The notes: generated by a model from the sequence alone, not told the origin. DNA of 64,000 bases from Glandiceps talaboti (GCF_964340395.1 NC_135552.1:13716694-13780693), one strand, 5' to 3'. Shown: positions 13,035-28,402, numbered from the stretch's first letter. Made by a program: numbers and translations.

Positions 13035-14740
13035 TTACTTCTTCCGTTTGTAAATTTTAGCAGCAAAGTCAATAAAGAGCTGACTTGGAAGATGTCCATG
13101 ACATTTCTCAATAAGTTTCAGCAGATTATCATAACTTTCATTTTCATAATCCTGATACACCTTCCTCAGGTTTAAGTCATCATACAGTTTCTTAATTTTA
13201 TCAGCTTTCTCCGCGTCATTAATACCATAATTTTCCTGCAGAAAGAAAACAATACACAGATTGAGCTATTTCGTTAATGATACATCAACCCTTACATCTT
13301 CACAAAAAACAATTATGTTTAGCTTCACTTCTGGCAGGCATTTATCAAAAAAGTACAGATTTTTTTAAAGTAGAAACATTCGTGGCAAAGTCAAGTCAGA
13401 TTTATTTTTGCTTTCAGCACATCTTTATTGATTATTGCTAAATCAACTTATGATTTTAGGTGATAAAATAACATCTCAGTAACAACATTGAGATCTTGTA
13501 AAGAAGTGCTGCTGTACTTGATTTTGGAGATTTCCTGCAAGGGTTTATGGGAAAACCTGTGATGTCATCACATCTACCCTAATCTCTTTGTCTTGACAGT
13601 ACAAAGTGAAAAGTTAATGATATTTAGGTATTAAGTACTATTTTATCACCTAAACTTGTACATGATAGCAGTAATCAATGCATGTAAAGGTAGGAATAAG
13701 GTAATGAGAAAAATTCATACAGGGGGGGGGGGGAGAAGGAGGGAGACTGCTGAAATTAAATGGGGTCAAAAAGCCACAAATCAAGAACAAAATATTTCAT
13801 TCACCAACTCCCTCCCCTCATCAAAACTTCTGTTCCTTCCATAAGCCTACCTAGACTTTTTCTTGAAATTACAGAATCAAAATCTATTTCTATGTGATAA
13901 TGCAAAAGCTATGTACCACGAAAGTAATGTACTTATCACAGCTGTCGCAGTACCAAACATACATGAATGAGATCTCCTCACCTCTATGATTTTTTTCTGT
14001 TCATCAGTGGCTTTCTGTAATGCCTGTACAACCAACCAGCTACACTTATTATCTTCAATGTCCGTGCCTATCTTGCCAGTGATGGTTGGGTCACCATAGC
14101 AATCCAAGAAATCATCCTAATAATATACAAGACAAAAAAAAAATAAAATGATCATTATTCGTATATTTGATTGCTACCTGGATCTGACCACACCAACTTT
14201 TGATTCTTGTCAATCTTTATATGAATATCAATAACAGACAATAATTCTTTGTCAAATTATAAACTCAGATCTGACCACAATAACATGCTAACCTCTATTC
14301 GCAAACTATAATAAAAAGAAACTCCACACTCCATTGTACTTTTGATTCTTGTAACAATTTAACACTTTGTCAGAATACAATATGTCTACACGAATAAGTA
14401 TGCTTTACATAATATTTTCACCAAGCTTTCATTCTGGGCGGATTGATAGGTGTGTTATGTCTGGTGACATATCAACCTTTATTCACACACTATCAATTTT
14501 TTGACAAGAGAAACTCTGAACATACAGTCATACTCCACCAAACATTACGGCATTTGAAATACACAAGAAAATTATTTATCTGTACATATTTATAGAAGGA
14601 TAATGGAATTTTAAAAAAAATACTCAAAATATTACAGATCAGTGCATTGAATAGGCTGACCAGTTTAATTTTTTTCAGCTGTTACACAAAAAACCTAGCA
14701 AATGATAACATTTGATGCAACATTTACCCTTCTTTGTGTG

Positions 14741-14793
<53 letters not shown>

Positions 14794-15187
14794 TTCAATT
14801 TTACAAAATAATTCTTACCTGTATTTGAAAGAATCTTCCCATTTCTAGAAGTATTTGTTTGGCGTCTGCATGTGATTCTGTGTCATCGATGCCATACTGA
14901 AATCAACATAAAATTGTCAGGTTAACATACTAGATTCATGTATAGACTAAATCCCAAACTGAAATCAAAACAACGCTTAATTACAAACAAAATCTGTTTA
15001 CCATTATGATATTAGACACATGTAAACAGTCTATCATTGGTACAGCAATGGATGTCTTCTGTTATTGCCTTGGATTTGACATTCAATATTCAGTTCCCAT
15101 TTTCTAGACGAACTGATACATTGACAATTTCAATTCATATATATTTTAGATGTTGGAACCAGGGTAACTGATTGAAAACAATGAAAC

Positions 15188-15228
<41 letters not shown>

Positions 15229-18200
15229 GTGAATGTACATGCACATGCATACAAACAGATACATACACATACATGCATACATACATACATACATACATGC
15301 ATGCATTGCATGCATGAATGCACATGTATGTATGGTACATATATACGTACGTACGTACGTACGTACGTACGTACGTACATACATACATGTAAACACACAC
15401 ACAATAAAACACTACATGAAATACATCATGCTACATAAATCTACATCACTGTATTAAAGTTTGCACACATAAATATCATCCAACAACTTACCATATACAT
15501 TGCTAAGGCAACTGGTAAATAAAATGAATAAAAGGCAGTCTTCCACTTCACAATAGCATTATATCTGAAAGTATGAAAACAATAAGTTTATTTCTTAAGT
15601 GTCTATTCAACTTTATGCAAACTGGTGTTGTATTTGACCATTTTGCCTACATCATATTGTCAGTGCATTGGCTATTTTGCCTGCGTTCATGTATACCACT
15701 TTGCACTGAAGATTTTACAGTGATAAATAACTGTCAGTTTTTATGGATAGCCCTTGCATCAGTTTGTTTAAGGTCATTATTGTAATAATAATAATAATGA
15801 TCTTTATTTCTACTGGATAGTTCTTTAAGTATATAAACGCTTGCCTCCCAAGAAGTCCAGTGAGGGCCATCCCTCATTGGTCCAGTGTTAATGCAGGGGG
15901 AAACTGGAGTACCTGAAAAGCTGCGTTGTTCGGTAGAGTCAAACTGAACCAAACTCTTCTTACTTACAGTGTGGTAAAATTAATCAAACCCTGAATGGGT
16001 TCCAACACTGACTGTAGTGGTAAGAGGCAAGTGGTTTAACCACTCAACCACCGACAACCCACAGTACTGCTTTGTGCAGTATAAACTCACAATCTGTTGG
16101 AACATCAACCTACCTTACTTCTGTAAATCTTGTTAAATCTCTACTGCCCTCTGGAGCTGTTATCAGGTCTAAAGACTGACCTACAATTGTTTGATATGTT
16201 GTCTGGAAAAAAATTGTACCACATTAGAAAACAAGATGTATATCAGTACAGCACATTTCATGTTACTGTTCACTTGCTGTTTGATACAACCATGCAGAAA
16301 CTAATAAGAAACTGCACATTCTACACTTTTAAGATAAATAAACTATTTGAATTTACTGTAACTAGACACAGACACACAGGCATCAATATTTGATGTATGC
16401 ATTGTGACACGTTAGTTCATTTCATTTCGACAAAATGTAGCAAGAACTGTATTCAAGGACAATTTCTTATTAGTTTCTGCATGGTTGTTTCAAACAGCAT
16501 GAGTCAACAGCAACCTGCAACAAGCTGTACTTATGGCTAAGAGTCAACATTCTAATTAAACACACAACAAAAGAAAGTTGAAAAGTTAAGTATAATAATT
16601 ACATGCAAGAATGAATGTTCATGAACTTTGGGTTCATAGCATAAAAATGAAAATTTTCACTAGACATCTAAAAACATTTTTTTAAGTGAATCCCAAATTT
16701 CTCTGATATTTCATCAGCATTGTCAGGAGTATATTAAAATGACATATTTTCAAAACTAATTAATTAAATGTGCTGGTAAAAAATGCGGATTATCGAATTT
16801 GCATACAGCTTTATCATGTAGAGGAAATCAGCAGGTCAAATCAATGAACTAAAAAGAATAGTGCCAATGGCACAGTAGCACAACTGATATTCTGTAAGGG
16901 ATGATCTCAAAATGTCACACAAACTCAATAAAACTAATTTCGTTTGTTGACACTCGAACCTTCTCCTCCTCCACTAATGAATGTGACATTGACATGTAAA
17001 CCATGGTGAAAATTGTAGCGCGGTCACAACACTATGATGGATACAATGTAAAAGCCCTGGTAAACACATTAAAAATACTACCAGGAAACCCAGCACTGTA
17101 TATCACATTAGCTGTAGATTTTTATCAACTTATCAGCATCCCAGTACTAAATACAGAACCTGTTCTAAATTGAAGGTATGACAGTTTTTCGAAATTTGGT
17201 AAAAAGTTCAGCAAATTGCACTTATGCCAGACCCTCTTCCCATATTGAATGAAGCTTGAGTGACAGTGTGTCATCGTCACTAACTATGTAGTCATTATCA
17301 ACTTACATACTGACCAAAACTTCACATTATCATTACTACACCTTAGTTCTCTATTAACTTTCAAAATTCTATTGTACCAAATGTTGCGTGTTCATGTTTT
17401 CCTTTTCTGTAATATGTATTTCTGTATTTTGCATTCCTTTTCACCATGTGTCTCTAAATTATTATAAACATCACTGAAATGTACAACAAAACTTGCATAG
17501 CTAGCTTTGTGTGACTTGACATGTATTACTTAGGATGGTGCCATTTGCGTGTACATTATACTTAGAGATTTACACTTCAAATGCTCCTTCAAGTTGACAA
17601 ACTTTGATTGAACTTCTCACCTCATGAAAGAGTTCCATGATGTTGACATAGTAAGGTTTACTCCTGATCACCTTCTTCAGCATTCTATAGATGCAGGCCT
17701 CAATGTAGAATGAGTCGTTGATGGCATCATGACCTACTCCTTGCTGTCAAATGACAAATAACAATAACATACATTCATCATCAAGCTAGGAAGTTAAAAG
17801 ATCAACCCTTTAATCACCATTCCGCTGATTTGCAATATTCAACAACGGATGCATGTTTATTGGCAAGTTAAGGAGTCAGGGTAAGGATAAATGTAGACCC
17901 TATACCATTGCTTAAATTTGTAATATTCCGTAAAGGATATACATTCATCATCAAGCTAGGGAGTCAGTGTAAGGATAGGGATAGAGATAGAAATAAAGGT
18001 AAACCCTTTGCATTCCCTTAACATTTCTAAAATTTGTAATATTCCAGTGTGGCCAACTCTTTTAACTTGCATGAACTTTGAACTTCTCACGTTCAAGCTG
18101 AATCACTCTGCCATGGATTCCTTACATCTAAGGAAAACCTCCACGGATACACGTCTTGATTATTCTAATTTCTGATCAAATTCATATGACGAAAAATACT

Positions 18201-20428
18201 CCTTGCTTCTGGAAACTGTAACCATGATATAACATTTCTTATACATACATTGCGTCAAAATACAGGCAACTTTCAATTTAAATCAAAATTTACTAACTAT
18301 ACGAAACTCACTACCTACAGGCTGGCACCCTGAATAAAATAAAAATGGTGAGAATTTTACCTTTCTATACCAACACGCCTGCCCTCTTCTTGTCACAGAC
18401 TGATCCATAATGTCATCAGCAACCAAAAAGAATGCTTGAAGCTGAGAAAGAAATGGATTCATATTCTTACTTGGTATTCTTTACCGAAGAAAAATACAGA
18501 TACTGGATAAGTATAGCTATATTATATCAGAGATACTAGACAAGGATGGTAACTGGTAAACAAACAGCTCATTCTCTTGTGTGAACTAGGAGGCTGTCTG
18601 CCACTGTTTAATTACATGTAACTATATACATGGGTATGTTTTACAGCACATCCGACTTTAATGACATCACATCTAAAATAGCATATGGGATTTGTTGCGT
18701 TGGTAACACACCTGAACCAAGGCTGACAACAGGTTATCCCCCCCCCCAAAAAGAAAAAAAAAGAAAAAAAAAAAGAAGAAAAAAAAATGGAACTGCAACA
18801 CAAAAGAGGTAGTAGCACCAATGTTAAACTTATTTTCACTGCAAGGTTGCGATAATACAACACAGATATTAGAGAAAAGGCTTTCATGGTCATTTTTTGT
18901 ATGACATTATACATGTACACACACACACAGCCACAAGGAAACTTTTCAAAATTCTTCACTAAAAATAAGTGTTTACATTGACTGACACTAACTGTAAATT
19001 AGTTTTTGTTCTAAGAATTCAAAAAAAGTAGTATTGTCTACAGTTACCTAACTGTAAATTAATTTTTGTTCTTTCTAAGAATTCAAAAAAAAGTAGTATT
19101 GTCTACAGTTATCTAACTGTAAATTAGTTTTTGTTTCATTTCCTCTCTTCTAAATTACCATATGCGACTTCTGACATGTCTCTTTTGCATTTCAAAAAGA
19201 AATATTTGTAAACAGTGCACCCCAAAGGGCAGCACATGTATGTATAGTCAAATAATGGGACCACCACCTACCCATTCAACACACCATCCAAGTACCATTG
19301 CACATTTGACGTCGTCAGTACTTATATCAGGTTCACCAACCAATGACCGATAAGCTGAGATGACGGTCAAACCTCGGTTTCTTTTCCCACCAGGCACATT
19401 GTACTCAATCACCTGTTTTGTACATGAAGGAAAAAAAAAAGAACATAAAATTTTCATTATATAATTAGGAATTTATAAGATCTAGCTAGCACTGTCAAAA
19501 ATGTATTATTGAAGTTTTAAACACGAGTGAACGGTTGTCATGTGTTATTTTAAGTGTGTTCACTTTTGGTACAATGAAATATAACTTAAAACTAAAACGG
19601 TAAGTAATTTCAAAACTATCTTGAATTTACTGGAGAAATCATTGGCAGTAAAATGCCAAGTCTAGGTACATACATGTATGATGTATAGTAAGGGTGTGTT
19701 CTTTCAAATTCCACATCTGTGATACATCTGTGATACAATCTCTGGCGCTTATGTATACATTAGAGATATCTAATCAGTGGAGCCACAAGAATTACATAGG
19801 ATCATGGGAGGGGGAGGGGGGGGGGAAGGGGGAGGGTGAGCAGGTCCAACTTTTTCCATACCCCAGCTAGAGATATGTTTTCCAAACCCAAATTTTAACC
19901 CCAAACTGACACAAGCACTGCAACTGGGTATACAAAATAGTTTCAAACTCTGTGTAGCATTACTAATATAGCTGTTTCTCACATAATAGTAGTGCTTTTG
20001 TTTAGGGGGCAGTATGCTGGTAAAATCTACCCAAATTCCCCAAGTAATTTTACAACGGTTCCCTAACAAAATTATTATAACAATGCATTAAAACTCATGT
20101 CAGTTTTAACTCATTTACTACTTCCTGGTAACAAGGGGATCTAAAACTTCAGCAAAATCACTGAACACAGTCTCCAAATTTGCACCCCACCCCTAAAAAA
20201 AATCATAAAAGTACTCACATCTTTAAATCTTTTCATAGCATCACCAATTTCCTTGTTTTCAAGGTCAGGTTCTACCAGCTCATTGACAAGATCTGTGAAA
20301 AGTTTATCAAACTCTTTACTGTCTTCTTGCTTCTGTTTCTTCAGAACTGGTTCCTCCATTTTATAAACCTGGTGTTTTATCTTCCCTGTAAATGATACCA
20401 TAGGCATTTCAACTGCACATCCTGCCAT
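13035..20428 (-). CDS. FDPS: Farnesyl diphosphate synthase, copy A (no leader; likely cytosolic)
   Basis: Condenses IPP with DMAPP and then GPP to make farnesyl diphosphate in the mevalonate pathway. Nine exons (minus strand): 20219-20428, 19272-19412, 18361-18441, 17621-17743, 16114-16202, 15492-15564, 14819-14896, 13982-14116, 13035-13235. All junctions are GT-AG and in phase, giving 376 aa. Motifs: GGKRNRG (IPP binding), FARM DDIMD preceded by FF at -4/-5 (the chain-length residues giving a C15 product), [44 protein letters not shown], and a basic C-terminus KIYKRKK. Human FDPS short form is 353 aa; the extra length is N-terminal. The ATG at 20426-20428 is the first in its ORF, but the frame stays open upstream and Met 8, 10 or 24 are alternatives. 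The N-terminus has no clear targeting signal. A likely 5' UTR exon lies at about 22243-22460. Paralogue of the gene at 29324-36121. Confidence 0.95.
14735..14791 (+). repeat. (GT)n microsatellite
   Basis: About 28 TG units with one GC interruption, in the FPPS-A intron between the exons at 13982-14116 and 14819-14896. It lies close to the donor of the latter (minus strand). Confidence 0.95.
15189..15396 (+). repeat. Compound microsatellite: (CA)n, (ATAC)n and self-complementary (ACGT)n
   Basis: (CA)n runs about 15189-15228. ATAC/ATGC-type tetranucleotides follow to about 15320, then a pure (TACG)n tract at 15344-15378 (35 bp, about 8.7 units) and (ATAC)n. The ACGT tract is fully self-complementary and CpG-dense. 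It lies in the FPPS-A intron between the exons at 14819-14896 and 15492-15564. Confidence 0.92.
15780..16060 (-). mobile_element. tRNA-derived SINE, copy 1 (minus orientation)
   Basis: Read on the minus strand from 16060, the head gtcggtggttgagtggttaa matches a Ser/Leu-type tRNA A box. A degenerate B box (gttggaaccc) follows, then a body containing gagggatggcc and ctttaagtatataaacg-type sequence. It ends in an (ATT)n tail at 15783-15798. The second copy, at 49081-49335 in plus orientation, has a perfect B box. It lies in an FPPS-A intron. Confidence 0.75.
16259..16516. repeat. Foldback: about 55-bp inverted repeat arms, 150-bp spacer
   Basis: The left arm (16259-16312) contains acaaccatgcagaaactaat; the right arm (16462-16516) contains its complement attagtttctgcatggttgt. 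Arms match over about 50 bp with few mismatches. It lies in an FPPS-A intron just upstream (minus sense) of the exon at 16114-16202. It may be a small inverted-repeat element or a hairpin. Confidence 0.75.
16895..17282 (+). mobile_element. TA-flanked MITE (Tc1/mariner-like), copy 2
   Basis: The left end is TA-agggatgatctcaaaatgtc. The right end, reversed, is TA-gtgacgatgacacactgtc. The interior aligns with the copy at 4775-5213 (for example actaccaggaaacccagcac and tttttatcaactta). It is more diverged than copy 1. Confidence 0.7.
17765..19135. repeat. Short intronic tandem duplications
   Basis: A segment starting acattcatcatcaagctagg occurs at about 17770 and again at about 17941, a roughly 170-bp partial duplication. 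Separately, a unit of about 67 bp with actgtaaatta(g/a)tttttgtt and aagtagtattgtctacagtt repeats about 2.4 times at 18990-19135. Between them lies the exon at 18361-18441. Confidence 0.7.
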
Positions 20429-21624
20429 TGCAAAGTTGTCAGCACAGCGTACACACGGAAATGTACAAATGTCTAGCGTAATATTAAAATGATCACACAG
20501 TTATGAAGTCATCAGCATTTGTTATTGTTTACAAGATCATGTTTTCACTGTGTTCTATTAAAAGATTCTGACATCAGTCATAGAAATATTTGAGGCAGAT
20601 ACAACCAGATTGCTCATGTCATGTGGTCACTCCCTGGTCCTACACAATGTGTCTATTCTGTGACCATGTGTGCATTGTTCTCGGACAATCTTGTGACTTT
20701 GTGCATGTTGTGTGCATGTTCAGAGTGACAGAGGTCATAATATATATTATATAACAAACTCTACTTTGTGTGACCTCCACATGTTCAGTCTGGTTAAGTA
20801 ATCTACCAACACTGGTGTTCCCCATATTTTCATTTTAACCGAGAATTTTCTCAAACCATAACCAAAATGTAAGAGAAACTGTGCAAGAATATCATTCTAA
20901 AACACCGGGGAACATTAAGGAAGATAACACCCATTTAAAGATTGAATTTCAAGTTTGTATGACAATTACGTTTCAGAAAAGGAAATTAAGTTAAAAAATA
21001 GTCATCTCATGACTACATCAAACATGTTGTACACTGTTACAATCTCAAGAAATAAGAATTCTATTTACAAGAGGATTTTATATGCCATGAAATAAATTCA
21101 GATTTCAAACAGATTTTTTGTTTATTACCATGTTTATCAAATATTGATAGTTATGGCACATAGCATTTTCTCTAGACTTTTTGTTCATGAAACTTAGATA
21201 ATTGGATCAGTAAGGCGTATGGCAAAATGAAATAAATTAAAACGTTGTTATAATTATTTTGGACTGGTTGAGCAACATGTTTTGATACATCTATCAAAGT
21301 ATGTTGTGAATTGGATCGCAACATATGACTACATTTTTAAAATTCAACACACATATAACTGCTTCCAAACTTTCTTGAACATGGCTGTAAAAAAAAAACA
21401 CACCAAAAAACACCAAAAAACATGGCTACTTGCATATATTAAATTTGGCTAGGGTTTGTATGAATGCACAGAATCAGAAACGTGTGAAATTAATAACATA
21501 ACAGAACCTTGGTAATTGTATAGGAATATAAGCATGTGATAAGTTCCATTGTATAGGTTTAGTGTACACCATTGTATCAATATACCAATTCTATTTTGTA
21601 ATGTATATAATGTTATGTTATTTA

Positions 21625-21766
21625 AACAATAATGTACGCCCTCCCAGCCCATAATGGACGAAAGCAAACTTTGAACGACATAATGGGCGAGGCGACAGCC
21701 GAGCCCATTATGGAGTGCAAAGTTTGCTTGAGTCCATTATGGACTGGGAGGACGTACATTATTGTT
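21625..21766. mobile_element. 142-bp foldback element
   Basis: Two arms of about 60 bp run from aacaataatgtacgccctcc to its near-complement ggaggacgtacattattgtt around a gaggcgacagccga centre. Repeated cccataatgg motifs lie within each arm. It contains no ORF. This looks like a palindromic MITE; no clean target duplication was identified. Confidence 0.7.
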
Positions 21767-22242
21767 ATTATTTTATAGTTTTGCCAATTCCAGTGAATTT
21801 GTAGACTTGTATAGATAACTACAATAAAACAAAAGTGTAGTTCATCCTCTGGTGAGTTTTGGCAAAAGTCACATTTCCTGTCTTCGACTTCAAGACCACA
21901 AAGTCTGCCTGTTTGTGTTTCTATTTTGATTGGCCATTCTAATTTGAGCGATTATGCGTTTTGCACGGGACATTCCTTCTATAATATATATTAATATAAA
22001 AACATGAAATAATTAACAAATTATTAATACAGTTTAATAGTGCAGTGGGTTTCTACAATCTCTTTCCATGGAGATTGATCGTATTCGTAGCGCCTAGACG
22101 TAGATAAACATTGAATTAATAAATTGATACAAACAAACAAGAAAGACTATTTAACCTAATTTATTTAAAATTCAACTAAAGTTTAACATAAAGGAAATTA
22201 TTCAATAAATCACTACATGTTATTTATACTATAGACTCACCA

Positions 22243-22460
22243 GAAATATTCAATGATCTCTCGGCCAATACAGAATTCCAGGCTGGGTATAATTTCGATC
22301 TTGACCTAGGCTTCGGTATCCGGGAAAGGTGTACAATGGAAAGTCGGAGAATAATGAATGATCTCACGCCAGCGGAAGGGTCGAAACTTGATTGGTCGAT
22401 CGACAGATTGCGCGATCGTGTGATTTCGGTTATAACCAATGAATGATGCTGGATGATCAC
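22243..22460 (-). promoter_or_regulatory. Probable FPPS-A 5' UTR exon and promoter
   Basis: On the minus strand a consensus donor (TTTCTG|GTGAGT) has its exon edge at 22243. The upstream 200 bp has no ATG and is CpG-rich for this AT-rich region (gcgcgatcg, ccgg, cgatcgac). Two CCAAT boxes flank it (attggtc at 22391, accaatg at 22434). This fits a non-coding first exon spliced to the coding exon that ends at 20428. CCAAT (NF-Y) sites are usual in vertebrate mevalonate-pathway promoters. The link to FPPS-A is inference. Confidence 0.45.
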
Positions 22461-22900
22461 AGTTTCGGGTTTCCTAAAAGCTGTGCAATATTATGCAAGA
22501 TACGAAGTGTGCCTCCAGGGTGTAACAAAGGGCAAAACTTTAAATAATACACTGTATTGGACACTGGGACTGGCATTTACCACAGAAACTGTCAGACGAC
22601 CATTACGTAAACTTTAACCTCTTAAAATCCCCTAGCTTCCTCATAGTTCTAACAAAACTTATTTGTAACAATTCTAAAACAGAATAAAATGTGATATTAA
22701 TTCATCGCAAAGGCATGTTAATTTAACAGTGTGATAAATATCATGGAAATATCGTGGGAAAGCTCTAAATCATTAAGATTCATCAACACTTTCTCCGCAC
22801 TAATTCTAACTAGCCTAGGTGGTCGAAAAATATATCATTGCCACTCGAATCTCACAGAGGGCGTCCTTTTAGACGACTAAACTAACAATCCCATCCCAAT

Positions 22901-23126
22901 CACAGGGGCGTGTAATATTTCATAGAAGATTGTTGTTTTCCAGGTGTACAGACGTAAATATAACAACCTTTTGATTAATATATATTCCTACATGTAAGGG
23001 AATATTTCTTCGTAGTATAGAGATTGATACATTTGTAGCAGCAAGATTCGTACGATATTTTCCTAAGAAAACGACATTCTAAGCAATAAGAAAACAACAA
23101 TTTATGAAATATTACACGCCCCTGTG
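22901..23126 (+). mobile_element. hAT-like MITE, copy 1 (226 bp, perfect 8-bp TSD)
   Basis: The ends are CACAGGGGCGTGTAATATTT and its complement ...TATTACACGCCCCTGTG. Both flanks are ATCCCAAT, an exact 8-bp target duplication. There is no coding capacity. The inverted-orientation copy at 30404-30627 is over 90% alike by eye. An 8-bp duplication with CA(G)GGG-type ends is typical of the hAT superfamily. Confidence 0.92.
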
Positions 23127-24783
23127 ATCCCAATCACGGGGAAGAGTGGTAACGCAATATGTGTTCTCCCCATCCGTTTATACGCTTAATACAAGTAAGA
23201 TTATGCACCGCTTGTGCACGAAATGATTTAGTTCACTAAAGAAACATAAAACCCTGAACATTATTAATATGATTCTCAGTAATTTCCGGTAAACATTATA
23301 AATATCACTGAGAAACTTGCATCACCACACCCCCTCATCATATATAGTTTACATCATGTATTTGATACATGTAATTTATTTTTAATTTGATGTACATTGT
23401 ACGCAATATAATATGGCCACTCCAGCTAGTGGTGAGCTCATTTAAAAGCTAGAATTAAGTTAAGTTACCCACACTGTCATTAACTGCATATCTTTCTTAA
23501 CCTATCACAGAATTCTGCCCAATAATAAGTTAGTGTTTATTGCGTGAATGAATATTACCCTTTCTTTGAAAAGTGAGTACATGTATTAAATTACAACTAA
23601 TTAGCATACGACACAGTAAAGTTAGTAGTCAAAGTACGTGCAGGCATGCACTGAACCGTTTCTTTCTTTTGTAAACACTCAAACCAGGGTTCTCTGGCGA
23701 ATTCGAACAAAATCTCCAAAGAAATTCAAAACAATAGACTCTGCCAATAGTTTTACGCTTTTTGGGCCTGGAGGTCTTTTGAACGTACGCTTCCTACACA
23801 CAAAAAACCCCCACACATGCGTCGACGACCGACCTGTTGTGGTGCATACTAACCTGTCCTATTCAACTGACAACGCTGAAGTCCCACCATTGTCGCCAAA
23901 CATGAACCATTCTTGATTTCTGGTCTTAGTTTAGTACGGTATCACTGGATCGATATAAACGTTACTGGTAGAAATGAACACCACCGGCACATTTGACATT
24001 AACCGGAAACGTCTGAAGTCACCCTCTCCGCAAAATTGGAAACCACTACCAGCTAAGTGTCGAGGTATGGTGTGATGTCTAATTTCGTAATATTTGTGTA
24101 GTAATTTTGTAAATTGGGAAAAACTGACAAGCACTAGTATCAAATAAGCCTGTTTTTAGTTTTAAGTCATACTTACCATGTATACATTTAGTCACTTATA
24201 AACCGAGAATCAACTCATATTATGTCCTAATATAGCGCGATGAACCCTAGGCTATTAGAACATTCATAAAACCATTCCTTGAATGAAAGTGAGCTAAACT
24301 ACCTACGTGGACGATTAGGAATGTTCTATATATTATATAGTTAATTCACACTTTCATTTTGTACCAGGTTAACTGTTAGCTTACAAATGATACGTGATGT
24401 AGGTAGTTAACGTGTACGATTGTTAAACTAAGCAATCGACGAAATCTTCTGTCATTTATGGAATTGAAACGAATATATAACTTCATAAACCATAGAAAAA
24501 CCCTCTTTCTTAGATTATACATTACTTATGTGGGATATGGGTATATGACACTATCATGTCGTGTAGTACTGTCACAGCAGTGTTGACAACATTTTCAGTG
24601 TTCCGTCCAGACTATATTATCTATCTTGACAACTTTAAGGATGGTGGGATTTGAGGTCACTAAGTGTTGACTGGAAGTTGTCGTCAATGTTGACAAAAGC
24701 TTTTAAAGTCGGACACAACAAGAGAGGTTTTGTTATCAGTATTCACCTTTCATTGGAAGTTAGAAAACGTGAGCACAATTACA

Positions 24784-24799
24784 AGGTCAAAGAAGGTCA
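24784..24799 (+). promoter_or_regulatory. Perfect DR4 nuclear-receptor site
   Basis: AGGTCA-aaga-AGGTCA: two exact half-sites with a 4-bp spacer, the spacing preferred by LXR/RXR and TR/RXR in vertebrates. It lies about 1 kb upstream of the oxidoreductase start and 4.4 kb from FPPS-A. Function is not shown. Confidence 0.4.
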
Positions 24800-25558
24800 T
24801 GTCAACAGGTCGCCTTGATAACAGACAACGCTTTCACTGCGAATCCACTGTGTGTTAATTGATGGCCTTATTTGGGACACTCCTTCTGTTATTTAATTAA
24901 GATATCACGTCACGTCCGTAGGAACTGAAGGGAACGTGTTTTAAGTGCAACCTGTGTTATCACATTACAGTATGGCTTGACCTTACATGGACCCTGTTTT
25001 GTTATATGTTTGTTGTATATAACACAGGAATTCGTTCCTGTGCTGTGATTATGAGCTAAAGAATGTAAATTGAATGAAAAGAACGAATATAAACTAAACA
25101 AGTATGTCTATCATGACAGTAAATAGAAGCTTTCACTAAACATGATGTAACATGTTACGTGACACTAAATATGTACGAGAATAATCCGTGACAAATTGCG
25201 TCCAACCTAGACTAGCACCAGTCCTTTGGGATTTTTTGTTTTTATCTCATAATATTCACATGTTTTGAATTTGTTATTCATTTCAAATTTTGTAAGGGAA
25301 AATGATGTGGTCACCCCCCCCCCCCATTTACTTCTCCCAAGGGCTATACAGGATATCTTTACTGTTTTGCAATCTCTCACTCATGTGACTACTTCACACA
25401 AAAGAAAAAGACCAAATTTGTGTTTAAAATATTTATTAAAATAAAAGAGTATGGAGGTTTGTCACACTTGGGTAACTGTTTTAACTGTGCAATAGTCAAT
25501 TGTGGGTTATAATTACATTTCGCTGTTCTTATTTTCATTTATGAACAGAGAAACTATA

Positions 25559-25625
25559 TATGGCGCGCAATCAAGGCCAAAATTGATTATTACCCACTCA
25601 ATTTTGGCCTTGATTGCGCGCCATA
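25559..25625. repeat. Perfect 28-bp inverted repeat with 11-nt loop
   Basis: Arms 25559-25586 and 25598-25625 are exact complements (tatggcgcgcaatcaaggcc... / ...ggccttgattgcgcgccata). The loop is ttattacccac. It would form a very stable hairpin about 165 bp upstream of the oxidoreductase ATG. Confidence 0.95.
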
Positions 25626-25791
25626 AGAGACTATGAATGAAACGTTATGTTTACAGCTAGACTGTGATCATCGTTTATTTGTAGTCCCTTGTTTTAGAAG
25701 CACGGAAGGTGTAACTTTTTTTTTTTACAACAATGTGAATCTTCTCGTCGAATACCGTATGAGAAAACTATTCTGAACAATCGCACTTTAG

Positions 25792-28402
<2,611 letters not shown>

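Larger units (their letters stand above)
20429..25791. other. Divergent intergenic region between FPPS-A (-) and the oxidoreductase (+)
   Basis: No coding exon is supported here. It holds a likely FPPS-A first exon and promoter at 22243-22460, a 142-bp foldback at 21625-21766, a hAT-like MITE at 22901-23126, a perfect DR4 at 24784-24799 and a 28-bp perfect hairpin at 25559-25625. The open frame at 23638-23916 has no recognisable similarity and is probably chance. Confidence 0.6.

Noticed and set aside
16114-16119. GTAAGG as donor of the FPPS-A exon at 16114-16202
   Set aside because: It would put a stop codon at the start of the next exon; the adjacent GTAGGT restores the frame and the conserved RY residues.
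23638-23916. 92-aa open frame in the FPPS-A/oxidoreductase gap
   Set aside because: No similarity, repeats or splice context to support coding.
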